From: Pratylenchus scribneri
Taxonomy: Eukaryota; Nematoda; Chromadorea; Rhabditida; Pratylenchidae
Assembly (NCBI GenBank): GCA_030063045.1
Contig: JAQSEB010000028.1
Span: 62,001 to 126,000, forward strand
DNA: 64,000 bases
Direction of reading: 5' to 3'
The notes below the pieces were generated by a model. It did no database searches and was not told the DNA's origin. It saw only the letters and a list, made by a program, of their open reading frames with translations. This document shows positions 21,840-43,599 of this stretch, piece by piece. Position 1 is the first letter of the stretch. Every line of letters starts with the position of its first letter. Both the position numbers and the translations under genes were made by a program.

Positions 21840-24383
21840 TGATTTAAATCTAAAAAACATTGTAAATTACTTTTATTATCATAATAGATATTTAGAAAGA
21901 ATGAGGATATTTTATAGGATTATGAAGACACCACAGCAGGATTGCCCATACACTTGCTGACCGAAAATGTGATATGGAGTATGGAGTATGGACTAGGAAA
22001 AATAGAACAAAAATGCGATATTGTTTAAACGCTTAAAATTCGAAAAAAATTCATTTACAAATTTTCTGCATATTTTTCTATTGTTTTCACTTTTTATGTA
22101 ATTCGTATTTGTCAAAAATGGTCGAGAAGCAAAAAAATTTTAGCCCTATGGCTCCATAAGGAGATAATTGCCCAATTTCATGCAAAAATGCCCAAATTTC
22201 AAAAATATGGCAAAATAAAGAAAAAATAAAAATTCGGAAAAAATGGGAGCGAGGTAGTCGAAATTGTGTCAAATGACATATTTTCGCGGTATTTTGTATT
22301 TTCCCATGCCTATGGAAGGTGCCGGGCTTTGAGACGATTTAATTGATGAGGGTTTAAATTCATTGTGAAATGTGAGAAAGATTAAAATTTATTCATTTAA
22401 TGAATTCTAAGGAACATATAAACTTAGAATGGACAAAGTCCTCATCTTGGTTTAAAGATTTAGGGCTAAAGTTGTTTTGGGCGAGAGGGCTGGCATCTGG
22501 GCTCTCGACCCGGGCTTCGCCGAGGGCCAAAAAGTCTCCTAACTCCTAGTGGCCCAAGAAATGGGATTGAGATTAATTTGGCTTGACTTTATTATATTAT
22601 CTGTTGTACGGTATAATGTGATAATAGAATGTCACAAAATTGTGATAGAAAAGAGAATATTTTTAGAGAAAAGAGTGGGTAATGGATATACAAAGACAGA
22701 TTGAGGCAATATTTGATTGATAGGGTGAAGGGGCGATTGAAACAAAAAGTGAGGGTACAGTAGGGTGATTAGACAAAAAGTGGGGGAGGGGTACAGTAGG
22801 CTGAATAGGAAAACCCTTATTAGGCATTATTGGCATTGACAAACAATGTCTAAAATTTAAATCGTTTATTTATGAATGTTTGGGGCGAAAATAGCGCTAT
22901 ATTCGTAAAAGGAACCAGATTAAAGGCTTATTGAATAAATGGAATGATAAATAAACATAAAACCTTTTATATGCGCAGCCAAAACGGCGAAAAAACGTTT
23001 ATTTTATAAGAGATTAATGGCCCATTTAGTAGACAAGGTTCAATTAATTTAATGATTTAACATTTTTGAATTATTTTCTGATATCTTTCTGGATACAACT
23101 CGATGGGGTAAAAAGGAAAAGGTGCAGAAAGTGAATATAGGAATTAGGATTTGTCTTTTTAGGTAAAAGGTAATTCGCGTAGTATTTTATTTAGAAAAAC
23201 TATAGCCGAATAAAAATTGGATTAAATATTGAATATGATGTAAAAAAGAGGATGTGCTTAAAGTTCGCAGAATTAATAAGGCCAAAAGCCTACTGCGACA
23301 CTTGCGGACGTAATGGTCTGGAGCCGAAGGTGGTAAAGCTGGAGTTGCATTGTTTAAAGCATATTATTATGCATAAAATTTAGCTACAAAATGACATCAA
23401 AAAGTTTGGTCATTATTGAATATTCACCGAGTTATGGCCAAAAAATCATTGATTAAATTAAAATTGTGATTTTGAAGGCTTTTTTTGGCCATAATTCGGG
23501 GAATACTCAACATTGACCTAAACTTTAGTTGTCATTTTGTAGCTAATTTCATGCCTAATAAACATATCCTATAAGCAATGCCACTCCAGCTTTACACCTT
23601 CGGCATGAGACCATTTCATCCGCAAGTGTCGGCCAACCGGCCAAAAGGGCAAAACTATATTGAGAATTTGGAATGGAACCATATTTACGCGACGTTTGAA
23701 TCCGGTGGCATTGTCAAACACACTATTTATTGGCTATGGGAGTTTGGAAAGATTTGAAGGTAAAATGAAGGACATTCACAGTGATTGTGTGAATCATTAA
23801 AAATTATTTAGAATTAGAAGGCAAAATAATAATTTTTAGTCTTTGAGAAATTAGCAATTGAAAATTTTACGCCTTTGCAGATTTTTGTTATGCTTGAAGG
23901 ATAAAAATTGAAGATTAATGACATGAACGAAGAACATTGTTCTTCCCATTACAGAGTGGAAGAATATTTAAAAGCGTCCTTCCGTTTTTGTTAGCTGCAA
24001 TAATAAAATAACTGACTGATAAAGTGGTAATGATAAACTCTGAATGTGAGAAATTCTGTGAAATAAAATGAGTTGAATTTGATATGATTGACATAGTCGT
24101 CAATAAATACATATTACGAAGTAGTTATGGGTTTTTTAACTTATTTTGTTTAGAGCGATGTAGGGTCTCATGATCGTAAGCTGATGCTAGACTAAATAGA
24201 TCCATCAACTGCTGATCTCAAAAAATGTTAAAAATTAAATCTTTCATTGTTGACCAATTTTATCTATGTACAAAAATTAAAATAAAATTAATAAACGAAA
24301 AAATACACAAAATAAATCAATTAAAATTAAATTAAAAATAAACATTAAATATTAAAATTCACAAATTGAATAAAAAAATAATA
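21840..24383. other. Spacer between secreted gene and mbk-1 side
   Basis: No supported gene. It contains a palindromic family B copy (23290-23640), a short GC-rich patch near 22480-22560, and a local direct repeat around 22740-22800 (AAAAAGTG then GTACAGTAGG, twice). Short open frames on either strand have no coding character that I can defend. Confidence 0.55.
23290..23640. mobile_element. MITE family B copy with long arms
   Basis: The left arm CGACACTTGCGGACGTAATG pairs with the right CATTTCATCCGCAAGTGTCG-type sequence, and GGTAAAGCTGGAGTTGCATT pairs with AATGCCACTCCAGCTTTAC. The inner family B core (GCATAAAATTTAGCTACAAAATGACATC) is present in both orientations. The arms exceed 100 bp, making this the most complete family B copy here. 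Confidence 0.85.
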
Positions 24384-24785
24384 TTAAAAAAAATACAATG
24401 AAAGTAGCGTAAAATATTGATTGGTGTAGTTCTCTTCAACACATTCGACATTTTGTTTTTTGTTCACTTCAATTTGATTTGATTGCTTCTTCCAAATATC
24501 CAATTTTCCAATGGCATTTTGCGAACATTTTCCTCCTTTTTTGAGATCACTTCGTTTTTCGAATTTTATTTCCGGCCATGTTGCGCCAAATTCATTTTTC
24601 CCGGCTAATTCTCGAATTTGGGAAGCCATCATTTTTTGTGCCGGCATTTTTGGATGATACCGAATTTGTGCCGGAATCCAAAATTTTTGGCTGTGCCGAT
24701 GGCCAAATATTTGTGCCGGAATTTTCTGATCCACTGCTGACGCTGTTGTTTTTTTTTGTTTACACTGCTCTTTTTTTGACTGCAC
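24384..24785 (-). CDS. Hypothetical 133-aa ORF, weak
   Basis: An uninterrupted minus-strand frame downstream of mbk-1. The protein is basic, with stretches such as MMASQIRELAGKNEFGATWP and LKKGGKCSQNAIGKLDIWKK, and has no signal peptide or known motif. The local base composition is richer in G+C than the surrounding spacer. The opposite strand is also open, so it may be chance. Listed as a candidate only. Confidence 0.25.
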   Translation of the reverse strand: MQSKKEQCKQKKTTASAVDQKIPAQIFGHRHSQKFWIPAQIRYHPKMPAQKMMASQIRELAGKNEFGATWPEIKFEKRSDLKKGGKCSQNAIGKLDIWKKQSNQIEVNKKQNVECVEENYTNQYFTLLSLYFF

Positions 24786-25553
24786 TTTTCCCGTATAAAA
24801 TTGTATTCAAAAATCGATGTTGGCATTTTTTTCATGGGTTTGTGGAGAAGGAAAATTAATGTTGTCATTTTTGGTTGTTTTTTTTATCACATTTTTTGTA
24901 GTTGATGAGATTCAAATTCCAAAAAAATATATTAAATTGTTGGTGAATTTTTGGTTTTGGTTTTGGGGAATGGCAGCAGCAGAGCAGCAAAAGAAAGCAA
25001 CTCACAGGGCAGAGTAGGTTTTGACTACAAATTTTTTGTTGTTCATTTTTGTTTTATTTTTGACGAACGAACATTCATCGATGATGATGGAACATTTGGT
25101 GAGTCTAAAATTTATTAAAAATTTATATTTCAATATTTAAAAAATAATTTTTTAATGTAAAATTTCTCAAATCATTAGGTCTAAAATCTTATTATTAATT
25201 CGAACCTCAAAATTATGATATTAGGCAAAGAGAAAAATTATAAAAAAAATTAATCAAATTAATAGATAAAGATAACAATTTTATAAAAAAAAGTCTCCAG
25301 CTTATATCCATTCTTTAAGTTAATTTTAATTTTCCCGAAAAAATCATTGAATTTATTCAAAAAAAATTTTATTTTAAAAATTTGTAGTTTTTAATGCCAA
25401 AAACGTGACCAAAACTGAGCCTAAAGCTAAAAAAATCGCCCAAAATAATAGGAAATGATATGGCCTAAAAAATTTTTTCATGAATATTTTTGGTAATTTA
25501 ATTATTTGAAGAATAAAAATTAATTTTATTATCGTTTATTAATTATTTTAATG
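24786..25553. other. 3' flank of mbk-1
   Basis: AT-rich DNA after the mbk-1 stop on the minus strand. It should contain the mbk-1 3' UTR. I see no second gene here. Confidence 0.5.
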
Positions 25554-34017
<8,464 letters not shown>

Positions 34018-37000
34018 TTTTCTTTTCAATTTTGAAATGATTTTTGTGCCTTCGGCAATTATCAAATGTCGTCAATTGAATTCACCAAAATTTGAGCAAT
34101 ATTTAAACGAATCAGACTGAAAATAATTAAAAGAATTATAAATTATTTTTTAAAATTTATTTTCCCTATATTTAATTTTTATTATATTAGTGGGGGTTAA
34201 TTCCAACAAATTGGTTTTGTATTTTTTGGTGCTGATCTTTGTCAAAAAATATTTTTTCCTGGACAATATTGCCCCAATCAAATTGGTTTTGGTTCTCTGA
34301 TTCACCCCCAAAAATGGTGGCTCACATTTTGTGTTCCGAAGGAGTCCGCCAATGTTTTTCTTTGGATGATTCACAATTTTTTTAAGCCGATTGGACCCAC
34401 ACAAAATTTGTTGTTTATTTCGAGCAATAAAAAATGACGAAAAATTTGATCAATTGGGTGGAAAATTGAAGTCTTCTTTCGGATTTGTAGTAAAAATTGA
34501 TTCAATTTAAATAATTTACAAATTAATTTATTGTTTGGAACAAAAAAAATTTGAGAGGCGCTGGCCTTCCGTAGACTTTTGGATTTTTTATTTATAAATT
34601 GTTATTCGTTGAATGGGAAATTTGTTGCGATTTTTGGTGTAAAGTGTCGTCGAATTTGTGCAGATATAATAAATAATTTTCTGAATGGGCCAGACCTCTG
34701 AAAAATTGGAATATAAAATATTTATTAGATGGGGAGATATTTTTTTAATTATTCGCGTAAAATTAAATAAAAATGGAATTTTTTAAAAATATTTGGGCTA
34801 TTTTGAAGAGTACAACAATTTATAGTAAATTTTTAAGGGAAAGAATTGCTTGCCAAAGTAGCCATTAATAAATATAAAATATCCCCCTTTTAATTAAGCC
34901 CAAAATTGTTTTTGGGCGCCCTTTTAGTTAAATATTTAATGTTAGTTAAAAGTCGATTCCATAGAATTTTAAAAAAGCTGAGACAATTTTGTCAAAAATA
35001 ATTTCTAAAAAGTCTAAAAATTTTCTTACACGATATTAGATCATTTGATTCAAATATGGCCATATTTTTATTTTAGGAATGACCTTTGTCATTGAAAAAT
35101 TTTTCACGAAATTTTTAGCCATTAATTATTTGCACACCTTTTTAGGGGAACTTTAAAAATCATTTTTAGGACACTAAAAATTGCATTTAATTATTTTTAA
35201 TTATTTTTTAAGGATAATTAAGAAAAAATTAAAGAATATTTATTTTGAACTTTACACTTTACCTTCTTTGACAAATTAAGATTTATGTTTTTATTTAGAA
35301 GATTATCGAAAACAATATTTTTTGGTCATTGATCCCCAAAAGGAAAATTGGACATAATTTTGATTGTTTTTGAGGAGAAAGATGAGAAAGAAAGAAATTT
35401 GATTGAATCTTGAATTGACCCAAATAAAAATAAAGGCATTTTTTTCTCATTGTAAATTCGGCATTCCTTCAAGTCATTCTCCCAGATTAAGAATAAGTAA
35501 TTTAATTAAAGAGAATTAACCCTAAAAAGATGGAAAATTAAATTTACAAAAATGAGAAAATAATAATTTGGCAAAAGTATTTTTAAAGTTATTTAATATG
35601 GCCCAAAAAAATTTTATGGGCACGTGATTAGATTTAAACTAGAATTAAGTGTTGGAATTTGGAATGATATGCTTAAAAAGGGAGTTCAGGGTCTAGGCTA
35701 TGTTTTAAATATGTTCTGAAATAAAAATGAAGAGAAAATATTGTGGATTTATCAACATTTTAATAAGATTATTTATGAAAAACATTGATAATATTTTGTT
35801 TCAAAATGATATTGTGATGGTGGATTTGAATTAAATTTTGGTTGATTAATCAAATAAAAATTGTGAAATGCGTCGCAATATGCGTTGAATGTTGACAATT
35901 TTATGGTTTTTAATTCGCCTGAACAGACGCCATCGGGGGAAATATGCAAATTTTTACACAACGTAAAAAAATGTTTGCTTGGGGAAGATCAGCAGTAGCG
36001 CAAAATGACATAAAAAATAAAAATGAGTGAAATAAATTGTATGGTTCGGCGAAAACTGTGAAAAGTTTACACAAAAAAAAATAAAATAATTTGAATATAA
36101 AAATGAAAATGTTCAGTGTGAAGAATTGAATAATTGTGAAAGCATTACAAAAATTAAAATCTATGAAATGATGAGAGGAAATTCGTGATTTTAAATTGTA
36201 AAAAAGAAAATAGCAAATTCTAAGAAAAAAAAATATTATTTGTAATTAAATTTATGAATTTTATGTTAAAAAGAATTTTGCATATTGCATTCTTTAGGAT
36301 TAAATCGAGCATAATATACTGAGTAAAAATCCGTGATAAATTTTCTTATCTTAATTAATTATAATTGCTTTAGAATTATGATAATTTCAATATTTTCAAT
36401 TGTATAAAATCTTTACAAAGATTGTCAGATCGATTTAATTTATGCCGAATTTAATGTTAAAAATATTGGGATGAAATAAGGATAGCATATTTAATTCTTT
36501 ATGAAGAAAAAGTTTTACTCTAAAATAATCAATGCGCGATTACAAAATTTGATGTGAGGAAACAAAATTCATTTCGAAATTTTTTTACATTTTTTGCGAA
36601 TGTTCCTAACATTCAAGTGCGGGTGATTTTTGTGGTTTTACACTCAATTTTTACTATTTTTTGTCTTTTGAAGGGAAAGTCAAGTCTGCCATTGAGAAGG
36701 CTGTCTTCTAGAGTGATGGAAGGAATGATCAGTCTTCAGTGGCCAAGGATTTTGCCTCAAACCAACCAACCGAAACTAAAAATCCAGTCGAGTTTGGGGA
36801 GGAGCGGCGGGTTCGGACGCTTCTTTCCTTACTGCCAGCCGACTTTGTGGATATTGACAGCCGCACCCGTCTCGGGATCGGCTGTCAGCTTCCAGCCGGC
36901 TGGCCGCACGCTTCTGCTACTGCTCACACTCAACATCGCTTCAATATAGTCAAATATATATATTCTCGCATTGAAAAATTGATCGATTGAATTTTTGGCT

Positions 37001-38963
37001 GATTGGAAGTGTAGGCGAGCCCTTTTTAGTAAGAAAAATGGATAAAAAAGTGGGATAAAATAAATTAAGGCTATAAGTATGTTTTATAGGAAAAAGGGAA
37101 AGTGCATTGATGAGGAAGAAAAGATTGAAAAAAATTTAAAAAATTGTACAAAATTTTTATATATTTTTTCGTTGAAAAATTTAAGATGGACCAGCTAAAG
37201 TTTCAATTTTGTTATATGAATAATTTTTATTTTGTTGAAATTAGAATAAAAAAAATTTAGGCTGAATTATGGGAGAACTCTGAAAATTTTTTTCTGGGCA
37301 TTATGGAAATTTTATTGTGATTTTTCAGTGTTTAAAAGTATTTTATGATCATTGTGCTCTTTCATTAAAATTTTTTAAAAAAATGGAAAATTTTATTATT
37401 CGAAAAATTGGCTGGCAATGAACTTTTTGACATAGAATATTGGGTGAATTTTTCCCTTGGTTTTCAAATAGAATTTTTTCTTTAATTGATTAACTGTTAA
37501 TTTTGTGGCTTTTGCCTGCGGCATAATTAGCGAAACTAATTTTAATGACATTTAACTGTGCAAATATTGTTGAAAATATTATTTTAAGAACAAATTATTA
37601 TAGAAAAATAATCTTTTTAAATTAATTTTTAATGTTTTGGAATGAGGAAGTTTAAAATTTATCCCACTTTATGGGGATATTATTCGTATTTTAATCGTAT
37701 AGAACAAATTGAGGGATGGCGTGCAATATTCAATAATATTTTGCATTAATTAAAATTGGAAAGTAAATTGGCTAACAATTTTGGATATTTTTGTTTCATT
37801 AAAAAACAAAAACAAATTCAAGATCAATTACGTAAATTTTTAAATGTTTTTTTATGGAAGACATTTCTTCCATACAGCAGAATGATTTAATAATAAATAC
37901 AAATAAAATAAATGAATAAAATGAGCAAATTTCAAAGAAGCCGGCAGCAACTTTTTCGACTAATTGATTCGAAGAGGAATGGGAAGAGGGATGGCCAACA
38001 AAAAGTGTGAATCCCAGTAAAAAGATGGATTTTTTTGAGTGGCGGTTTTGATTGGCAGCCGGTGAATTGTTTTTGTGCCCAGCAGAGGCGAGACCGGAAA
38101 TGAATGGTGGCCGTCTTTCGGCTTTTCCCTTCAATCAAGCTATTTGCTGCCGCTGATTGATGGGAAAAACGGCAATTGGACTGCTGCTGAACAGTGGGCA
38201 AACTTTTTAGCCAGCCTATTCAGCTTAATGCTTATATTAGTCATTTTTTAGTGGGGACAAAAAGAAATAATTTTTAAGGTACAAAATGTCATTTATATAT
38301 TCAAAGATAAATATTTTAAAATAAATTTAAAAAAAAATTTCATTGGCCATATTTTATGGCCAACTAAAACAGAAAAGGTTAAATATGGACTAGATGGAAT
38401 GGTTGCTACCGAATAAAAATAGTAACGGCCGAATTAGGGAATGAGGTGGCCGGCTAGATGTTTTTTTAAAAAATAATCCAAGTGAATGTGTGCAAATGTG
38501 CAAAAATGGCTTAATATATATAAAATGAGATGGGGAATTAGTTTTGGTGGAAGATTAATATATTTGGGCTGCTGAATCATCGTAAAAATTGGATGGAGAT
38601 TGGCGGGGAATTGGCACAAAAATTTGGTGTGCCCTTAAAAGTGGAAATGGCTTTTGGCGAATGCGATGGAAATGGAATTATTTTAAATGGATTTTTTATT
38701 TGAGTTGAATATTTAGCTAGAAATACGATTTGAAGTAGCTCAATTTTTACATTATGATGAGTTAGGGAATGGGCAATTAAATATCGCAGAATAGCATCAT
38801 TAATGATTGGTCAGTATGTTAATAAATAATTTTTTTATATAATTAAAATTTGATTAAAATATTTAACCGTTAAGAATCATTGTGAAAATTAAATTAATTA
38901 TTACTATAATTTATTAATTATTATAATTGATATTTTTAATAATAATAAAGAATGTGAAAAAAA
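34018..38963. other. Gene-poor region upstream of mbk-1
   Basis: About 5 kb of AT-rich DNA. The only compositional island is 36700-36940 (see the candidate exon there). It should contain mbk-1 5' UTR and regulatory DNA, but I can point to no specific element. Confidence 0.5.
36833..36936 (-). CDS. Possible isolated first exon
   Basis: In a GC-rich island, the minus strand has ATG followed by 34 codons (MLSVSSSRSVRPAGWKL, then TADPETGAAVNIHKVGW) running straight into a good donor, GTAAGG. It lies 2.8 kb upstream of, and on the same strand as, mbk-1, so it could be an alternative first exon of that gene or part of an unseen gene. Both strands of the island are open, and no homology is recognised. 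Confidence 0.3.
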
Positions 38964-39299
38964 TTAAAATAATTTTTTCTCTTTATGAATATATCTTAAA
39001 TAAATTTTTTGACAATTTTTGACGCCGTTTACGAATCCTATTTTGAATGATTCCATCAAATTTCCGCTGGAATTCTTTTCAATATAAAATGCGATCGCAT
39101 TCATCGCCGTCATCAGCAAAGCCTCAAAAACCAGCTGACTTGCTGTGAATGGGAATGATCTGTTTTTTCGGATCATAAATGTTTTTTGCACCGAATGATC
39201 GGTTGGTTTTAGAGGATTGACGCTATTCAAAAATGAATGAATCCGCCTGAGGCTGGAATTCACCAAATTCGGAGAATCTAATGGAAGAGGAAATGGCAA
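38964..39299 (-). CDS. Hypothetical 111-aa ORF
   Basis: A complete minus-strand frame beginning MPFPLPLDSPNLVN. Its middle has a helix-prone stretch, ASQLVFEALLMTAMNAIAFY, followed by FKIGFVNGVKNCQKIYL and a basic end. The amino-acid mix looks more protein-like than most chance frames here. No family recognised, no neighbouring exons with matching phase found, no signal peptide. Confidence 0.35.
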   Translation of the reverse strand: MPFPLPLDSPNLVNSSLRRIHSFLNSVNPLKPTDHSVQKTFMIRKNRSFPFTASQLVFEALLMTAMNAIAFYIEKNSSGNLMESFKIGFVNGVKNCQKIYLRYIHKEKKLF

Positions 39300-39409
39300 A
39301 TTTTTTGACGAAAATGGATCAAGTCCATTTCGGGAACCAAAAAATTGGTAAAAAAAATATAAACTTTGTTCTTTTTTAATTATGGAATATTTAACATTTT
39401 TTAAACTAT

Positions 39410-39765
39410 TTTTTTTTGATTTTTGGTGTCATTTTCTGCAGGACTATGTCCTCGAAAAAGGACAAACACCATCATCGGTGTCGGCGGGACAAGGATTGAG
39501 CCAATCGCCCAAAAAAATGTTGATCAAATTCATAGAATTTGTAAGGGAAAATCTGCGGCCTTTTTGAAAAAATGGATCAAAAATGTAAAATTTTGCAAAC
39601 TTTGACCATGAAATATTTATTTATTTGTTAGGCTTTTTTGATTTTTGATATCATTTTTTGCAGGACTATGTCCTCGAGAAAGGGGTGAAGACTGAAGAAC
39701 ACAAACACCATCCATCGGTGGCGGTGGGGCACAAGGATTGAACCAATTGCCCAAAAAATGAATGA
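39410..39765 (+). repeat. Tandem pair with acceptor-like junction
   Basis: Two direct copies 222 bases apart share TTTTTTGATTTTTG, then GCAGGACTATGTCCTCGA, ACAAACACCAT, TCGGTG and ACAAGGATTGA. Each copy carries a polypyrimidine-TTTGCAG context like a 3' splice site followed by ATGTCCTCG. Only short frames follow (MSSKKDKHHHR... in the first), so an exon duplication is possible but not shown. Confidence 0.6.
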
Positions 39766-40163
39766 ATATAAAGGGGGGAGGGCAAAATGCAGGAATGGCC
39801 TACACCATTTTCCCTTCCTTTTCTTGTCCGGGGGCGGCTGGTCGTTTGGAGGGTTTGACGTTTGGCGATGGTGCTCCCCGTCCCCACCGGTCCGCGCCCG
39901 TTTGGCGGCTGGTACGCCGTTTGTTGCTGATGGCTAGCCTTCTCTGTGATGATTTGGTTTTTTTGTGTTCTTTGGGCGACGTTTTGGCGTTTCGCTTCGC
40001 TGACTTTTGGCAAAAAGTGCGCAATGAACGGAGATTGAGGGGTTTGGTGAGGGGGGATCAAAGGCGGGAAAGGAGGGAGTTTGAGAAATAATCGAGGGTA
40101 CGAAAGAGTGGACAAAAATGGATGGGAATATTTGGCAGAATATCCGAAAATATTTTGGTTCAA
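39766..40163 (-). other. GC-rich island open in several frames
   Basis: Between about 39790 and 40080 the DNA is markedly G+C-rich and open on both strands. The minus-strand frame with SEAKRQNVAQRTQKNQ and a second one with KRNAKTSPKEHKKTKSS are both basic and low-complexity. A short coding exon is possible, but nothing picks out one frame. Confidence 0.3.
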
Positions 40164-42729
40164 AATTGCAAAAACCCATAAAAATTTATGATATCATTCA
40201 AAAGTTATGGTGAGAAAAAAAGAAACTTTGCTTTTAACCTAATTTTGCTAATTTATATTTCTAAAAGTACTTAATCTATTAATAAAACTTTTATAATATT
40301 AGGAAAAACTCTTTCTTTAGAGTATTTTGATATCAAAAAATATTGATCAAATAAAATTTGACCAGAAAGTTACGGCTAAAATAAGCTAATATCGCCCGTA
40401 ATAGGCCAGAAAGTTATGCCCATAAAAACAAATTTTTCCCTATTTGGCCCATTTTTAATGCTTTTTTATCTCTGAAATTTCAACTAATATTTTCTTGAAT
40501 TAATTCATACCAATAGTGGACTATAAAATGGTGTAAAATTTGCTAAATTTAATGCTAATATTTGGTTGAAAAATTCTTAAAATTCAATGCTCCGCCCTTT
40601 ATGATCAGCCATAGTTTTAAAAGGAAAAATTTTGGCAATTTTTGGAAATAAATAAAAAAGAAAAAGCATCAAAGTCAAAGCGAATGATAATTTTGTCCAA
40701 GACAAAAAAAATGTAAAAAGAATTCTGCCAAATATTGATGTTGTGAAGTAGGAATATTGGCCGCCACTATCAAAAAAAAGGAAACATTATTATCAATTTT
40801 TAATTTTTGCTCACTCAAATTTTTGTGCAATAAATTTGCAATAAAATATTTATTTTTAAAATGAGGCCATCCACCTTCGATTTTTTTATTACCAAAACTG
40901 CCTACTCTATAATTAAAAGTAACGCAAAAAAAATCAGCAGGAATTTTGTCGATTTTTTCTTTGTTTAATAAAGTGATAAGTGATCAGAAAATGAACTCAA
41001 TTCGGACATAAAATTTTTGTTGCTTTTTTGATTACTCTTTGTATTAAATTTTTTTGCATTTTTTGCCAGACAGAAGGATAATGAGATATAAAAATGACAT
41101 TATTGTAATTGTTTGACAAAATTGAAATATTAAAAAATGGTTGTACTAGGACAGAACCTTGAGATGAGAGTTTATTAAATTTCGAGGTTAACCTTTAAAT
41201 TTAGGTTGAAAAGATTTAATTCGTGGGAATCTGATCGAGTTTCCTGCCATCAAAAAATGTCAATAATTGAAACAAAATTTTTAGTAGCTATTAAAATTGA
41301 ATTTAGGCATTTTTTTAAAAATATTAAATTTCATAAAAATTTTCTTTAAATTTTCTTTTCATTAAAATAGGATTTAAAAATCTGAAGAAATATTAGTGAA
41401 CTTTGGTCAAATTTGGTCTTTGTGCAAAGGTCCAAATCCAAATGTGTGGGATGTGCAAGAAAACAAACAACAAAAATAAAAATAGCAACAAAAATAAATA
41501 TTATTTTTCAAAGGGCGGCCGACCGACACCACTTCGAATCAGCTGATAATAACTTTATTTGACATGGGGAGAAATGAGGAGTTTTCAAGCAATTTGGGCC
41601 TAGAAAAACAGCTGAAAATGAGAGGAATTGGATTGGAACCTTTCTGATCATCAATTTTTGTTTTAAAATTGTTTTAGCATCAATTTATGCAACACTGATG
41701 GGTGGATAAATATGGAAAATGAATTGTTTTGTAAAAATCTAATTTTAAAATTAATTTAAAAGAAAGATTGGTAAAAAAACATCATTTAAAATTTAAATAT
41801 TATTTTTTCAAGCTATAAATTACTCAAATAAATTTGGGCGCAATTTGACTGCTTAAAATTTGCAAAATTTTAAGTCAAGAAAAATTAGGGACAAATAGGA
41901 AGAATGTCACGAGGTTTGGTTGTGCAAATTTCAATTTGGTAAATTTATATTCTCTGCTTTTTCTATCAAAAAATTTAACTCGCTTTCGTCTTATGAGAAA
42001 ATGTTTCCTTCCTTCCATTTTATTATGTTCTGCCGTCAGAGGCTTTTTTTTGTGAGCCAAAAATACTCAAAATTGCGGTTCCCGTCGTTCCCGGGTCTAA
42101 ATAAAAAGGAAAGGATGATGGCTGCGCAATGTCCCGTGACCGACGGAAAAACCCGCGAGAATGTGGGCAACGGAGAACGGCGAAATCTACGGGAATAAAA
42201 ACATTTGTCCGTCATAAAAATTGAAAAGAAAATGCAGAAGAGAGGACACAAAACGACGAAATTGGGGCCAGTCCATTTGTTTGCACAGTGAATTTTTTCG
42301 GTTGATAAAATTAGGGAAGGGCAGATGGAAAACGACTGCGGGGTGGCTGGCACACAAATGAATGAAAATTTTAGGGAAAGTGGAGAGAGGAGGCAAAGTG
42401 CAAAAATGTTGCGGAGTGAAGATGCAGCATTGTGAAAATATTTGTCATTTTCATCGAGAATTGGGAAGGAAGGAAGAAGCGAACGGCTAACAAGAAGGAA
42501 AATTTAGTAAAAAAAATGCCTGCTTAGTATTTAGGATTCCCATGGGAAAAGAGCCCCAAATTTCAGAATGGAAAGTTAGGAAATGGATTTGGAGAATACT
42601 TTCTTTTGAACGGGATTATATAATTGAATATGGCTAGAAATTAGGTTAGAATAAATATATTTACAAGAATTTGCCAATTTGCCAGGTTTTGGTGTAATTT
42701 TATTTGACCAAATTTTATTAGTATTAACT
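40164..42729. other. Non-coding AT-rich stretch
   Basis: No gene, RNA or clear repeat supported. A weak inverted pair around AAAGTTATGG and AAGTTATGCCC at 40200-40450 hints at a decayed family B-like element. Confidence 0.5.
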
Positions 42730-43060
42730 GATTAAGGGCTGTACGACAATTGTGGATGGGCGGTCTAGAATCGATGGCGATAAATCCGCTGGTGGATAAA
42801 TTTAAATAGCATTTTATTAGTCTTAAAATTAACTACAAAATGATATCAAAAGCATTGCCTATTGTTGAATATTTAGCGAGTTATTGCCAAAAATGGCCAA
42901 AACAGAGTGAACCTATGGTTTTTGGCCATAACTTGGGAAACATTCAAAACAAAATTCAATTGCTCTTGTTATCATTTTAGATAATTTTATGCCTAATAAA
43001 TGGCATACAAACTTATATAACAGCGTAAACAGTAAACAGCACCGTTCTATTTCCAATTAT
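42730..43060. mobile_element. MITE family B copy
   Basis: The left core CATTTTATTAGTCTTAAAAT with ACAAAATGATATCAAAAGC is mirrored by TTATCATTTTAGATAATTT and TATGCCTAATAAATGGC on the right. The inner pair GCGAGTTATTGCCAAAAATG and TTTTTGGCCATAACTTGG is typical of family B. Confidence 0.8.
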
Positions 43061-43599
43061 TTTAACACCGAATTAGGCTAGTATATCGTATTGAAAGATA
43101 GATGGGTTTAGTTAGGATATAATCAAATATAACTTTAAATTGAGATTAGTCTATCCCTCTGGAATTTGCCAGGTTTTGGTCCCATTTTAGGTGGTCAAAT
43201 TATATTTAGGATAGCGATTAAATTATTAAAATAATATTTCGGAATATTAATTAGTGATCAAAGAGCAATTTCGATGAGAAAAAAGGCAAAAGAAAGCGCT
43301 CTCATAGCAAAAATGATCTTCGAGTCGAGAAAAACTGTGAGCGAAGAAATTGCGGGGGTCGGAATGTGAAGCAAAAAATGATATGGAAGGAACGGAATTT
43401 GTGCGGAAAATTATGAAAAAGGGGAATTCGAAGGAATTTATGGAACAAAGTTTGTGATAGGCAAATGTTTTTTCCTTCCTTTTGACACTCCCACGCAGGT
43501 TAAAAATGTTGCAAAAAAAAGGAAAGAAAAGAAGAACAAATTCCGCCGCTGCCAAAAAATGATAAATATTTGGGGAAAGGAAGAGAAATTTTTATTATT

